Assembly (NCBI RefSeq): GCF_022410515.1
Contig: NZ_JACSDI010000001.1
Location: 248,001 to 312,000, forward strand
Direction: 5' to 3'
Length of the DNA stretch: 64,000 nt
Source: Shewanella cutis
Lineage (GTDB): Bacteria; Pseudomonadota; Gammaproteobacteria; Enterobacterales; Shewanellaceae
The notes under the pieces are model-generated. The model was given only the letters and a program-made list of their open reading frames with translations. It ran no database searches and was not told where the DNA came from. This document shows, piece by piece, positions 49,348 to 59,031 of this stretch (the first letter of the stretch is position 1; each line of letters starts with the position of its first letter). A program made the translations under genes and the position numbers.

Positions 49348-49872
49348 TTATTGCATCACAAAACCGGTAAAGAGCACTTTTTCAACCACTTTGCGCCCTG
49401 TCACAGGTTGCAACGTGTTTTGTACACTTAACAGGGCTAATTGTCGCAATTCATCTTTACCTGCCTGAGTGCTCAACTTTTGTACATCGGCTCCGCTAAA
49501 TGTGGTTAACAGCGCATCTTCAATCAATGGTATGTGCTTTTGGGTCAATACATCATCCTCTTGGCCTCTTACCATTAGTTGCACTTTAATTTCGACGAGA
49601 CGAGCACGATCCGGTCCTGGAAGGTTAAATAAAAATGGACGAGGCATAGGCACATAGGCTGCCAATGCAGGCTCTGCTGCGGGAGCTTCTGCAGTGGTCT
49701 TTACACCTTCAGCGCCTTCCACGGGAGCCTCATCACTGCTACCGAGGAAAAACCAAAGCGCGCCACCTATCAGAAGGGCTGCTAACACCCCTACGCCAAT
49801 AAAGATAAATAGCTTCTTTTTACTTTTTGGCGCTTCGGTGCTTTCAAGTTCTAATGATTCTTCCTTGGCCAT
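49348..49872 (-). CDS. fliL: Flagellar basal-body associated protein FliL
   Basis: A 174-residue inner-membrane protein. It has a charged N-terminus, one membrane helix (LFIFIGVGVLAALLIGGALW) and a periplasmic FliL domain (PRPFLFNLPGPDRARLVEIK) ending GRKVVEKVLFTGFVMQ. It surrounds or stabilises stators. It lies between fliK and fliM. Confidence 0.94.
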   Translation of the reverse strand: MAKEESLELESTEAPKSKKKLFIFIGVGVLAALLIGGALWFFLGSSDEAPVEGAEGVKTTAEAPAAEPALAAYVPMPRPFLFNLPGPDRARLVEIKVQLMVRGQEDDVLTQKHIPLIEDALLTTFSGADVQKLSTQAGKDELRQLALLSVQNTLQPVTGRKVVEKVLFTGFVMQ

Positions 49873-49954
49873 GTTCTGTACTCTTTAATTGGCTAAATCC
49901 GGGAATGGGTTACGTCGCGGATTATAATCCGCTTTATTACTATAGGTTACCTGC

Positions 49955-51547
49955 TTAAGCGTAATAATCTATACCCGAATTTAAACTAGTTGCTTGATTT
50001 AAACCTAAATCTAGTTCTTCTGCCGAGAAATCATCCACATTTCCACCGCTTGAACCTCCAGCATCACCAAATCTCCCTTCTCGCCGTTGACCTTGGTCCC
50101 CTTGGGAGACATGACTGTCAGCAAGCTGCATGCCTTGTTCCTGTAACAATTCACGTAAGCGAGGAATAGCCTGTTCCACTAGATCGCGGGTCTGGGATTG
50201 TGTCACATGAAACTGCACTTGTGTCTGATCACCATGGACCTGAATTTTAACCAACATATGACCAAGCTCAGGTGGATCTAAGCGGATTTCTGCTTGTTGA
50301 ATACCTTGGCTAACCATAGTCACAAGTTGCTGTTTCATCACAGGAGAAAAGCGCTGGATCATCTCCTGCATTTGGTTTTGATTTTCAACCCCTTGACGTA
50401 AGGAAAGCTGAACTGGTGATATTTCTTGGCGATGAACTTGCTGATTCGTTATAGCGTGCAACGTCGATACCGCTTTAAACTCCACAGGCTTAAATTCCGC
50501 ACTAGATTCTTCGCTCCCCGTTTCGAGTGAAGGTAAGGTGTTATCCTGCGGTCCATCAAGCGCGACGGCTAACTTAGCGTCTTTTAACAATAATCCCGCC
50601 GAAATTTCTGCGCGAGAGGGGTTATCGTCACTAGCATTCGGATCGACAGGTACAGCCCCTAGTGTATTAGGATCTTTACTGTTAACCCCTGTGGCCATAT
50701 TTACTGACAATCCTTGCGCATCTGTCACCGAGGCATTAGTCGTTTTATTGGATGTTAAATGATCAACCGTTGGCGTAATCGTTTTTTCGGCTACCTGAGC
50801 CGACACATTGACCGACTTGCCATTCAATACGTCCTCTTTCGATCCCAAAAGAGCCTCCGCATCATCCGAAAGAGCAATCTTATCGGAAATATCCGGATTT
50901 GCCGTTGAAGTTAACGCATTAAAAGATTGAGTGAGTTCAGCCTCGGTAGTTGATGAAGCCTGCTGCGATAACTGTAGCGAAGTTTGCACTGTGCCCAGCT
51001 CGGTTCTAGTTTGGCTTGCGAGCTCAGTATCCGCTTCTGAGGTCGAAGTTTGATTTACGCTTTGTGTCATAACAGCTGCATCAGCAGTAACACTCACGTG
51101 GGAGTCTTTGCTTGGCTCAGCAAATTTAGCTAGCTCATCTAAAAAAGTGGCCACTGTGGCTTCTTCTGCTGGTAAAGCCCCACCCTCAGCCAACACTGAT
51201 AATGAGCTAGCAGCATCTTCAATTGCCGTTAATTGACCCTCAAGCGGCAAAGCATCGCCCGTTACGGCCGCTTTTTTCATCTCGTTTGCCATACCAATTT
51301 GAGCAAAAATCAAGTTGATATCGGTAGCATCCTCAGCTTGCTCCTCATCTACACTGGATTCTGGTTGCCCTGATTTGACAGGCATATCTTTAGATAAGTT
51401 AGATTTAGTTGGTGTTTCAGAAACAGAGACAACTGAAGCCAAAGCTGCCGAAAAGTCTTCACTATTAGTCTCTTGCGCCATTACTTTACTTGAGCTAGCA
51501 CTGTTTTTTGCGCTTGAGGCTAATAGGATATTGTTCATTTGTTGCAT
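49955..51547 (-). CDS. fliK: Flagellar hook-length control protein FliK
   Basis: A 530-residue secreted ruler protein. The N-terminal and middle parts are low-complexity, rich in Ser, Ala, Thr and Asp. The C-terminal Flg_hook domain is clear: QAEIRLDPPELGHMLVKIQV, QTRDLVEQAIPRLRELLQEQG. It is followed by a Gly-rich tail. It measures the hook and triggers the FlhB switch. I chose the ATG at 51547, with AGGAG 5 bases upstream; a longer frame begins upstream in a Cys-rich leader next to the sigma-54 promoter. Confidence 0.94.
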   Translation of the reverse strand: MQQMNNILLASSAKNSASSSKVMAQETNSEDFSAALASVVSVSETPTKSNLSKDMPVKSGQPESSVDEEQAEDATDINLIFAQIGMANEMKKAAVTGDALPLEGQLTAIEDAASSLSVLAEGGALPAEEATVATFLDELAKFAEPSKDSHVSVTADAAVMTQSVNQTSTSEADTELASQTRTELGTVQTSLQLSQQASSTTEAELTQSFNALTSTANPDISDKIALSDDAEALLGSKEDVLNGKSVNVSAQVAEKTITPTVDHLTSNKTTNASVTDAQGLSVNMATGVNSKDPNTLGAVPVDPNASDDNPSRAEISAGLLLKDAKLAVALDGPQDNTLPSLETGSEESSAEFKPVEFKAVSTLHAITNQQVHRQEISPVQLSLRQGVENQNQMQEMIQRFSPVMKQQLVTMVSQGIQQAEIRLDPPELGHMLVKIQVHGDQTQVQFHVTQSQTRDLVEQAIPRLRELLQEQGMQLADSHVSQGDQGQRREGRFGDAGGSSGGNVDDFSAEELDLGLNQATSLNSGIDYYA

Positions 51548-51630
51548 ATAAACTCCTAAACATCCGCCCGAAGAAAAACAACAAAGGCAAATGTCAATTT
51601 TTACTGCTTCGGCCATATCTAACCTAAAGC

Positions 51631-51648
51631 AAGCAAATAAAATGCCAA
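51631..51648 (-). promoter_or_regulatory. Sigma-54 promoter upstream of fliK
   Basis: The minus strand reads TTGGCATTTTATTTGCTT, GG and GC 12 bases apart. Transcription would start near 51620, about 73 bases before the fliK ATG. This splits fliK-L-M-N-O-P-Q-R-flhB from the fliE-J operon. Confidence 0.85.
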
Positions 51649-51691
51649 CAAATTAAAGATGTAAGAAATCCGAGAATAACTCGATAGATGA

Positions 51692-52135
51692 TTACTTATT
51701 ACGGCGGTAAAACTGTTGTGAAGCAAATTCATCCGTCATCTTTTGCTCTTTTTTCAACTCAATCGCTTGGCGCTTTTTCTCTTTATTATCGAGGAGTAAC
51801 TCCACCGCCTTACGTTTTTTTTGCTTCTCAAGCCAATACTGCTGACGATAGTTTTTTTGCTTTTCACCGTCGGCGACCACTCGATGTTGCTGGGCAATGG
51901 CCTCATCGATTTGCCGAATAAAACGATGGAATTGATGATAATGACTCGCACTGATGGCTTGCCCCTGCTGAGACTGCATCTGCTTCATATAATCCAAGCG
52001 ATAGTTATTTAGCGCATCAAGCTGATTTTGACGTTTTTGACACTCAAGTTGCGCTGACTTTAGCAACAGTGCAGCTTGCTCCTCTGCATCAAGGGCTAAT
52101 TTTAATACGAGTAGTAGGGGATCGGCATTCGCCAT
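51692..52135 (-). CDS. fliJ: Flagellar export chaperone FliJ
   Basis: A 147-residue, Gln/Lys-rich, two-stranded coiled-coil protein (EEQAALLLKSAQLECQKRQN, QYWLEKQKKRKAVELLLDNK) of FliJ type. It acts as central stalk of the FliI ATPase ring. It lies 11 bases after fliI. Confidence 0.93.
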   Translation of the reverse strand: MANADPLLLVLKLALDAEEQAALLLKSAQLECQKRQNQLDALNNYRLDYMKQMQSQQGQAISASHYHQFHRFIRQIDEAIAQQHRVVADGEKQKNYRQQYWLEKQKKRKAVELLLDNKEKKRQAIELKKEQKMTDEFASQQFYRRNK

Positions 52136-52146
52136 AACGGCCTCGA

Positions 52147-53484
52147 TTATTTACATTGCGCCGCAAGTTGCCCTAGCATCACTTGGCTATCGGCAAAACT
52201 AAAGGCATCACGCATGGTTTGCCGCAGAAAAGCATTCATTGCGGGTTGCAGACGTATTGCGTTATCAATCCGAGGATCACTCCCTTGCGCATAGGCACCA
52301 ATCGAAATCAGATCCTTATTCTGCTGATAAAGCGAATAGGTTTGCTTGACGCGCCGCATAGCCTCAAGGTGCTCATTGGAAATCACCATAGGCGCCACCC
52401 GGCTGATTGATGCCTCAATATCGATAGCAGGATAATGCCCTGAATCGGCGAGCGAGCGAGAGAGGACGATATGACCATCAAGAATCGCCCTCGAAGCATC
52501 GGCAATCGGGTCCTGTTGATCGTCTCCCTCGGTAAGCACAGTATAAAATGCGGTGATGGAACCCTGTCCAGGCCCACCATTACCAGCTCGTTCAACAAGG
52601 CGCGGCAGTTTAGCAAACACAGATGGAGGATAACCTTTAGTTGCTGGCGGCTCACCCACTGCAAGGGCAATTTCCCGCTGCGCCTGAGCATAACGAGTTA
52701 AACTATCCATTAATAACAATACGTTATAACCTAAATCCCGAAAGTATTCCGCAATACGTGTTGATGTCTCACAGGCTCGCAGGCGCATCAGAGGAGAGGT
52801 ATCGGCGGGGGCAGCTACAACAACAGAGCGCGCTCTGCCCTTTTCACCGAGGATTTCTTCAATAAATTCTTTGACTTCACGGCCACGCTCCCCCACCAAC
52901 CCAACCACAATAATATCGGCGGTCGTGCCTCGGGTCATCATCCCAAGCAGCACACTTTTACCCACACCTGAGCCCGCAAATAAGCCCATACGTTGGCCCT
53001 TACCCACGGTTAGCATGGCATTGATGGCGCGAACACCCACATCAAGTGGTTCAGTAATCGCTCGGCGTGAAAGCGGGTTGATGGCATTACTGTGCCTTGG
53101 CGCTTGCTGTTCGGTAGATAACGCGCCAAGACCGTCTAAAGGCACACCATTACCGTCGAGCACTCTTCCTAACAGGGATAACCCCACATTAAGACCTGCC
53201 TGCTCCCCTAGGGGCACGACGCGCGCACCGGGTAACACGCCGCGCAGCTCTTCAATCGGCATGAGATATAATAATTCATCATCAAAACCAACCACTTCGG
53301 CAATTAACTCTCCCACCATGGTCTCGATAGAACACAAGCTACCAACGGGTGCACGACATCCACTTGCCTCTAAGGTTAAGCCGACAACGCGCACTAATTG
53401 CCCACAGGCAACGGCGCGAAACGGGGGCACTTTATCGATGTAGTGATGCAGTTTATTCTGCAGTTGATGGCGGCGATTGTGCAT
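52147..53484 (-). CDS. fliI: Flagellum-specific ATPase FliI
   Basis: A 445-residue F1-beta-like ATPase of the flagellar export apparatus. Walker A is [17 protein letters not shown], Walker [21 protein letters not shown], and the family signature [15 protein letters not shown] is present. I chose the ATG at 53484 (MHNRRHQL) because GGAG lies 6 bases upstream; it overlaps fliH by 32 bases. A longer frame to 53523 lacks a spaced binding site. Confidence 0.96.
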   Translation of the reverse strand: MHNRRHQLQNKLHHYIDKVPPFRAVACGQLVRVVGLTLEASGCRAPVGSLCSIETMVGELIAEVVGFDDELLYLMPIEELRGVLPGARVVPLGEQAGLNVGLSLLGRVLDGNGVPLDGLGALSTEQQAPRHSNAINPLSRRAITEPLDVGVRAINAMLTVGKGQRMGLFAGSGVGKSVLLGMMTRGTTADIIVVGLVGERGREVKEFIEEILGEKGRARSVVVAAPADTSPLMRLRACETSTRIAEYFRDLGYNVLLLMDSLTRYAQAQREIALAVGEPPATKGYPPSVFAKLPRLVERAGNGGPGQGSITAFYTVLTEGDDQQDPIADASRAILDGHIVLSRSLADSGHYPAIDIEASISRVAPMVISNEHLEAMRRVKQTYSLYQQNKDLISIGAYAQGSDPRIDNAIRLQPAMNAFLRQTMRDAFSFADSQVMLGQLAAQCK

Positions 53485-54403
53485 CTTGCTCTCCATCCTC
53501 TTGGTACTGAGCAACCAGTTCATCAGCGCCCTTTATTGACCCAGGGACGATTTTAGCGGCATTTTCCTCATCGAGGGCGGCTTGGCGCTGTTGCTGCTGC
53601 AACGCTAAGTGAGATTGTTGATTACGAAGGGATTCAAACACGGCATCAATACGTGATGAAAGGGTTAAATCTACCAAAGAACGTTGGCTGCTGATAATAC
53701 AATCCCCCGCCGTTAAGCTAGGATCGGCCTCCAATTGCCATTGATTACGCGTCAATTGAGCACTGGAATATAAGGTTTCAACTAATGTCACATCATCGGG
53801 ATGCATACGAAGGTTGACAGTTTGTTCCTTAATCGGGAGTGATTCGACCCCTAAGCGCAGCGCAGACAAAATTTGTTCCGGATGAGTCTTCAACTCATGA
53901 CCAATCACCGATTTTGCCAGCGCCATAGTGAGTGACATTAAGGTATGCTCAATATCGCCATCAAGTAATTGCAGTGGCTTTTCAAATTGACTGAGTAACC
54001 CCTCAAAGCGGCTCAGTAATGCTTTTGCTTCGGCAAGACCCGCTTCTAATCCCTGTTCATGCCCCTGAGTGAAACCTTCTTTATGACCTTGTTCCAGCCC
54101 TTCAAGTCTACCTTGCTCTAATCCTTCGATATGGCCTTGAGTTTTACCCTCGTTAAAACCTTCTTCTTCGGCTTGGGCACGAATATCTTCAATTTCGGCC
54201 ATTGTCGGTGGTGCAACGGTTTCAACGGTTACAGCTTTTGGTACTTGTTGGGCACTATAGCCAAACAGGTTAGAAATACTAACGTCTTCGGTTTCAGTTA
54301 CATCGGGTAATTGCCAATGGCTGAACTCAATCTCAGCGTCGCTAACGACCCTGTGGGATAATTTGTCGTCTAACTGATTTTCGCTCCGATTAGAGGAACT
54401 CAT
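53453..54403 (-). CDS. fliH: Flagellar export ATPase regulator FliH
   Basis: A 316-residue protein with the typical run of Gxxx repeats ([17 protein letters not shown] and [17 protein letters not shown], about residues 95-130). They form a helix, and a C-terminal V-type-stator-like domain follows. It binds FliI and FliN. The ATG at 54403 overlaps the fliG stop by 14 bases; an in-frame GTG three codons upstream is an alternative. Confidence 0.94.
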   Translation of the reverse strand: MSSSNRSENQLDDKLSHRVVSDAEIEFSHWQLPDVTETEDVSISNLFGYSAQQVPKAVTVETVAPPTMAEIEDIRAQAEEEGFNEGKTQGHIEGLEQGRLEGLEQGHKEGFTQGHEQGLEAGLAEAKALLSRFEGLLSQFEKPLQLLDGDIEHTLMSLTMALAKSVIGHELKTHPEQILSALRLGVESLPIKEQTVNLRMHPDDVTLVETLYSSAQLTRNQWQLEADPSLTAGDCIISSQRSLVDLTLSSRIDAVFESLRNQQSHLALQQQQRQAALDEENAAKIVPGSIKGADELVAQYQEDGEQDAQSPPSTAE

Positions 54404-55436
54404 CGCCGCCACCGCCGCCTAACATGATTTCACCACTGTCACTTAAACGACGTGCTATTGACAGAATTTCTTTTTGAGCAATCTCGACTTCGCTGATCCG
54501 AATGGGGCCCATCGCCTCCAAATCGTCACGCAGCAACTCGGCTGCCCGTTTTGACATATTGCCCAAAATCTTGTCTTTGAGCTGATCATCGGCACCTTTA
54601 AGCGCCTTCATTAATACATCCTGCTGCACTTCACGCAGTAAAGTTTGAATACCGCGATCATCCACATCGATAAGGTTTTCAAACACAAACATTAAGTCTT
54701 GGATCTGCTGCGCCATTTCTTCGTCGGTTTCACGCATCGTTTCCATCAACTGGCTTTCAACACCAGTATCCAGGTAGTTCATGATGTTAGCAGCCGCTTT
54801 TAGGCCGCCCATCTTCGCCGCCTGCGCCCCACCTTGACCTGCGAATTGTTTCTCCATGATATCGTTAAGCTCTTGCAATGCCGCAGGTTGTACTTCTTCA
54901 AGATTGGCAATACGCATCATTAAGTCTAAGCGAGTGTTTTCGGGGAACTGCCCAAAAATTTCTGCCGCTTGATCTGGCTCTAAATACGATAAAACAATGG
55001 TTTGGATTTGCGGGTGTTCATTTTGGATGATGGTAGCAACTTGACGCGCATCCATCCATTTGAGTGAGTCAAGTCCTTTAGCACCGCTGCCCATGATAAT
55101 TTGTTCAATCAAATTACCAGCTTTGTCTTCACCTAACGCTGCAGTTAAGGCTTTACGGACGAACTCTTCACTATTAAAGCCAATAGATGAATACTTTTGT
55201 ATATCATCAAGAAACAGCTTATGCACCCCAATGACTTTCTCTTGACCAAAGTCTTCCATTGCAGCCATCGCCATCCCCACCTTCTGCACTTGCTTAGGCT
55301 CTAAGTGCTTTAGAATGGAGGCCGCATCGGCCTCACTCAAACTTAACAGTAGAATCGCCGTTTTTTCGATACCACTGAGATCCTTTACATTAAAACTTGA
55401 GGTCTCTGCGGCGTCTTTTGATTTATTCTCAGCCAT
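54390..55436 (-). CDS. fliG: Flagellar motor switch protein FliG
   Basis: A 348-residue C-ring protein. The N-terminal FliF-binding domain has SGIEKTAILLLSLSEADAAS. The middle EHPQ motif is in IQNEHPQIQTIVLSYLEPDQ. The C-terminal torque domain has LRDDLEAMGPIRISEVEIAQ. The C-terminus ends in an unusual run of five glycines before DEFL. Confidence 0.96.
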   Translation of the reverse strand: MAENKSKDAAETSSFNVKDLSGIEKTAILLLSLSEADAASILKHLEPKQVQKVGMAMAAMEDFGQEKVIGVHKLFLDDIQKYSSIGFNSEEFVRKALTAALGEDKAGNLIEQIIMGSGAKGLDSLKWMDARQVATIIQNEHPQIQTIVLSYLEPDQAAEIFGQFPENTRLDLMMRIANLEEVQPAALQELNDIMEKQFAGQGGAQAAKMGGLKAAANIMNYLDTGVESQLMETMRETDEEMAQQIQDLMFVFENLIDVDDRGIQTLLREVQQDVLMKALKGADDQLKDKILGNMSKRAAELLRDDLEAMGPIRISEVEIAQKEILSIARRLSDSGEIMLGGGGGDEFL

Positions 55437-57126
55437 TGTCTTGTAACCAGTTTTTCACGACTTGGGTAGAAAGCTCGGGCTCATTGGCCACAAGCGCACG
55501 GATAGCTTTAATCATATCATCATCTTTATGCAGATTAGGGATAAGAATTGAGCCATCATCAGCATAACTATACTCTGCTTCTTTGGTATTAAGCATTCCT
55601 AAGGTATCGGCAGCATACTGGTCTTCAATTTCGGCAAGCTCATTACCCAGTCTGCCATCCTCCGGCATATTGACGCGATCTGGATAGATTAAGCGTTTAA
55701 GCATAGGACGAACCACTGCAAGGATAAGCACTAAAATCACTAATGCACCGACGCCTAATTTGACCGCACGCCAAAACCAAGGCTGCTCCCACAATTCAGG
55801 GGCGGGTACATCTTCAACTAATTGATCCATAAATGGCACTGTCACGACTTCTAGCACATCACCACGCTGCGCGCTGAAGCCCACTGCTCCTTCCAATAAA
55901 CGGCGAATGTTAGTTAACTCTTGCTCGGTACGGGCAACGCGTGCCACTTGGCCATTTTCACCAGCAACGCCCGGTTTAAAGTCAACGGCAACCGATACAC
56001 TCACACGGCGCACCACGCCAATTTGCTGACGGGTATGGCTAATCGTGGTATCTAATTCAAAGTTACGTGTCGCTTCACGGTGAGAGTTACCTGCGGTCAC
56101 ACTTTCAGTTGCTTTATCAGCCTCCTGCGGAATATTAGATTCCATTGGAGGTTGATTCGATAATGCGCCAGGGATCCCACCGCTCGAACCGCCGGTAGAG
56201 TTATTCTCGACCGTCATTTCACTGCGCAGTGAAGGTAAGTCAGGATTAAAACGTTTAGCTGTTTGTTCCACCGCGGTGAAATCCATACTCACATCCACTT
56301 GGGAGGTGAAATTATCAGGCCCGAGAATTGGCGATAGGATCGAATCAATTTTAGTCCGGTATTCGGTTTCTTTTTGCTGTACCAACTCAAGCTCACGGCG
56401 CGCCCTGGCTGAAACACCATCTTGACTACCAGAATTCAGTAAACGGCCATTAGAATCAGTTACCGTGACGCGAGAAGGCTCTAACCCTTGTACTGCAGAA
56501 GCGACGATATCCACGATAGCATCCACTTCACCTTGGCCTAAACCGCCACGGCGGGTATTAATCACGACGGTAGCACTAGGCTGAGCAGTGTTACGGGCAA
56601 ACACGTTTTCCTTGGGGAGCGCTAAAATCACTTTTGCGCGACTCACACTTTGTAATTGTTCAATCGCGCGGGCAAGGTTTTCCTCTTGACTGTGCTTAAG
56701 GCGGGCTTGCTCCATTCTTTGACTCACACCAAAGCCACTGTCTTGGGTGAGAAAGTCTTGTTTGGACGTTGCCGCGCCATCGATACCCGCACGACTAAGC
56801 ATCATTTTAACTTCTTGATACTTATCTTCCGGCACCTTAACGACATCAACATCGATTTGATACTTGATTTTATTTTTATCAAGCACATCGAGCACTTGCA
56901 CCATCTCCTGAGTTTCCATTTTACCCAATGGACGATACTCAGGCTCCTGTGCCCAAATCATGACAAATACGGCTAGCGCCAAACAAATGGCTAACGCTAG
57001 AATCATAGTGATTTGGCGCATCATATCGACACCACCGAGACTCCCCAGTACGCCGGACTTATGTTCTTGCTGGACTCCTTGGTCCATGGCGCCGGCATTC
57101 GATCCGACAATCATTTCTGTGCTCAC
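55429..57126 (-). CDS. fliF: Flagellar MS-ring protein FliF
   Basis: A 565-residue inner-membrane ring protein. The first membrane segment is near residues 35-58 (MILALAICLALAVFVMIWAQ). It is followed by two YscJ/FliF ring-building domains, a low-complexity Gly/Ser/Asn loop, a second membrane segment (LGVGALVILVLILAVVRPML) and a C-terminal tail that binds FliG (RALVANEPELSTQVVKNWLQ). The start is GTG; an ATG four codons later is possible. It overlaps fliG by 8 bases. Confidence 0.96.
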   Translation of the reverse strand: MSTEMIVGSNAGAMDQGVQQEHKSGVLGSLGGVDMMRQITMILALAICLALAVFVMIWAQEPEYRPLGKMETQEMVQVLDVLDKNKIKYQIDVDVVKVPEDKYQEVKMMLSRAGIDGAATSKQDFLTQDSGFGVSQRMEQARLKHSQEENLARAIEQLQSVSRAKVILALPKENVFARNTAQPSATVVINTRRGGLGQGEVDAIVDIVASAVQGLEPSRVTVTDSNGRLLNSGSQDGVSARARRELELVQQKETEYRTKIDSILSPILGPDNFTSQVDVSMDFTAVEQTAKRFNPDLPSLRSEMTVENNSTGGSSGGIPGALSNQPPMESNIPQEADKATESVTAGNSHREATRNFELDTTISHTRQQIGVVRRVSVSVAVDFKPGVAGENGQVARVARTEQELTNIRRLLEGAVGFSAQRGDVLEVVTVPFMDQLVEDVPAPELWEQPWFWRAVKLGVGALVILVLILAVVRPMLKRLIYPDRVNMPEDGRLGNELAEIEDQYAADTLGMLNTKEAEYSYADDGSILIPNLHKDDDMIKAIRALVANEPELSTQVVKNWLQDNG

Positions 57127-57159
57127 GATTCGTACCTGCTCATTGCGTTATTCACTAGC

Positions 57160-57498
57160 CTAAACAGGCATGCTCATGATTTCTTTATAAGCTTCAACGA
57201 GCTTATTGCGCACTTGGACTGTAGCTTCAAAGGCGACACTGGCCTTTTCACGGGCGATAACCGTGTCCGAAAGACTCACTGTGGTATCTCCCATTTCTAA
57301 ACGGGTCGCGAGATTCGATGAGGTTGACTGCAAACCACTAACATTACCAATCGCTTGGGAGAGGAGTTGTCCAAAGTCTGCACCGCTGGTGTTATTCACT
57401 TGCTGCACAATATTATTGGGTGAAATCCCAAAAGAAGGCTTAATTTCACCTTGAAGTGACTGCATTTCCTGCAGTAATGAATTCGCGCCAATTTGCAT
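57160..57498 (-). CDS. fliE: Flagellar hook-basal body protein FliE
   Basis: A 112-residue rod-adapter protein. It ends in the family block FEATVQVRNKLVEAYKEIMSM, preceded by SLSDTVIAREKASVAFE. GAGGAG lies 6 bases before the ATG. It is the first gene of the large fliE-fliJ operon and sits just after a sigma-54 promoter. Confidence 0.95.
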   Translation of the reverse strand: MQIGANSLLQEMQSLQGEIKPSFGISPNNIVQQVNNTSGADFGQLLSQAIGNVSGLQSTSSNLATRLEMGDTTVSLSDTVIAREKASVAFEATVQVRNKLVEAYKEIMSMPV

Positions 57499-57553
57499 GT
57501 TATGCTCCTCATCGTCGAGTTATTGACGATTAAACTCTCTAGATAAAGAGGAT

Positions 57554-57571
57554 ATGCAAAACTACGGCCAA
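57554..57571 (-). promoter_or_regulatory. Sigma-54 promoter upstream of fliE
   Basis: The minus strand reads TTGGCCGTAGTTTTGCAT, GG and GC 12 bases apart. Its -24 box is one arm of a perfect 11-base inverted repeat (57563-57589, arms TACGGCCAAGT/ACTTGGCCGTA, 5-base loop). It lies about 55 bases before the fliE ATG and is presumably activated by FlrC. Confidence 0.87.
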
Positions 57572-57690
57572 GTTTTTTACTTGGCCGTACGGTAATGAAG
57601 TAATCAGGAAGTCAAAAATCTAAAAGGACAAACTACCAATAAGCTAACTTATTAGTAATTCCTTGTAAGACAAACGGATAGCCAAATCGA

Positions 57691-59031
57691 TTAGCTAGGC
57701 AATTGAATACCCATATCCCGCATTCTGGCCATTTTGTATCTTAAGGTGCGCGCGCTGATCCCCAGTTTCTCAGCAACCAGCTTACGGCTGCCTTGACATT
57801 GAGCCAAGGTTTCAAGAATGATTACATGTTCCTGCGCCTTTAACTCTTCACCTAAACCCTCTGGCTCGCTCGTATATTCGGCGTCATCGGATGTTAGCGG
57901 TACATCTTGAGCATCAATAATAATGTCATTTGCAGTGATCAACGCCCCCGTGCGTAAAATTAACGCTCGCTGCACAACGTTATCCAGCTCTCGCACATTA
58001 CCTGGCCAACGGTGGCTAAGTAAACGGCGGCAAGCGGCTTCATCAAACTCAGGTAAATCAGCAACATTAAGCGTCTTTGCGTGTTTTGCAAGCAAATGCC
58101 TTGCAAGGGGTAAGATGTCCGCAGGTCGTTGATTCAGTGCAGGCCAAGTGAGTGGGAATACATTTATACGATAATAGAGATCTTCCCTAAATTGCCCTGC
58201 GGCAACTACAGCTTTTAGATCCCGATTTGAGGTTGCTAACACTCTTACATCCAGCTTAATGGTTTTGCGCCCCCCTAAACGTTCCACTTCACGTTCTTGT
58301 AACACCCGCAATAGTTTCGCCTGAAGACCTAAATCCATTTCTGAAATTTCATCGAGCAATAAGGTACCGCACTGCGCCTGTTCAAACTTTCCAGGACAAG
58401 CTTGATAAGCTCCAGTAAAGGCGCCCTTTTCATAGCCGAATAACGTCGCCTCAAGCATATTTTCAGGAATTGCTGCACAGTTGATTGCCACAAAAGCCTC
58501 TTCAGCCCGACTACTGTGTTGATGAATATAACGCGCCAACACTTCTTTACCTGAACCACTTGGCCCAAGGATCATCACTGAAGCATCTGAGGCTGCAACC
58601 CGCTGTGCCAAGGACAATAACGAGAGGCTCTTTTCATCAGCCACGACTGGTTGATCACGGTTTTGTTTTAGCGGCAAATAACGGGAAACTTGGTTTAATA
58701 ACACCTCAGGGGCAAAGGGTTTTGCCAGATAATCCACTGCGCCCAGCTTGATAGCACTCACGGCACTGCCAATCGTAGCGTAAGCCGTCATTAACAACAC
58801 AGGCAACTTGGGATGATGCTGTTGTAAGTAATTTAATAAGCCTAAGCCACCAATCCCCGGCATTTGTACATCGCTGATCACCAGATCAAATTGATGTTGT
58901 TTTAGAGCAAGAATGGCCTCTTCAGCGGATGCCACATCGATACAGTCGTATTGTGCCAACATTAACGTATCGAGCAATGCTTCACGCAGGGACGCGTCAT
59001 CTTCAACTAAGAGCAATTTGGCTTCAGACAT
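57691..59031 (-). CDS. flrC: Sigma-54 dependent flagellar response regulator FlrC
   Basis: A 446-residue NtrC-family activator. The receiver has D54 in LVISDVQMPGIGG. The AAA+ domain has Walker A GPSGSGKEVLARY, the sigma-54 contact loop GAFTGA in YEKGAFTGAYQAC, and Walker B GTLLLDEISEMD. The C-terminal helix-turn-helix is CQGSRKLVAEKLGISARTLR. Phosphorylated by FlrB, it should activate the sigma-54 promoters at fliE, fliK and flhA. It overlaps flrB by 8 bases. Confidence 0.96.
   Translation of the reverse strand: MSEAKLLLVEDDASLREALLDTLMLAQYDCIDVASAEEAILALKQHQFDLVISDVQMPGIGGLGLLNYLQQHHPKLPVLLMTAYATIGSAVSAIKLGAVDYLAKPFAPEVLLNQVSRYLPLKQNRDQPVVADEKSLSLLSLAQRVAASDASVMILGPSGSGKEVLARYIHQHSSRAEEAFVAINCAAIPENMLEATLFGYEKGAFTGAYQACPGKFEQAQCGTLLLDEISEMDLGLQAKLLRVLQEREVERLGGRKTIKLDVRVLATSNRDLKAVVAAGQFREDLYYRINVFPLTWPALNQRPADILPLARHLLAKHAKTLNVADLPEFDEAACRRLLSHRWPGNVRELDNVVQRALILRTGALITANDIIIDAQDVPLTSDDAEYTSEPEGLGEELKAQEHVIILETLAQCQGSRKLVAEKLGISARTLRYKMARMRDMGIQLPS

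Noticed and set aside
52871..53443. 190-codon open frame antisense to fliI
   Set aside because: Low-complexity Thr/Pro/Ser/Arg shadow of a conserved ATPase gene.
57563..57589. Perfect palindrome before fliE as a simple rho-independent terminator of flrC
   Set aside because: It is followed by GTTTTG rather than a proper T-run, and one arm is the -24 box of a sigma-54 promoter, so it was listed with the promoter; weak termination is still possible.
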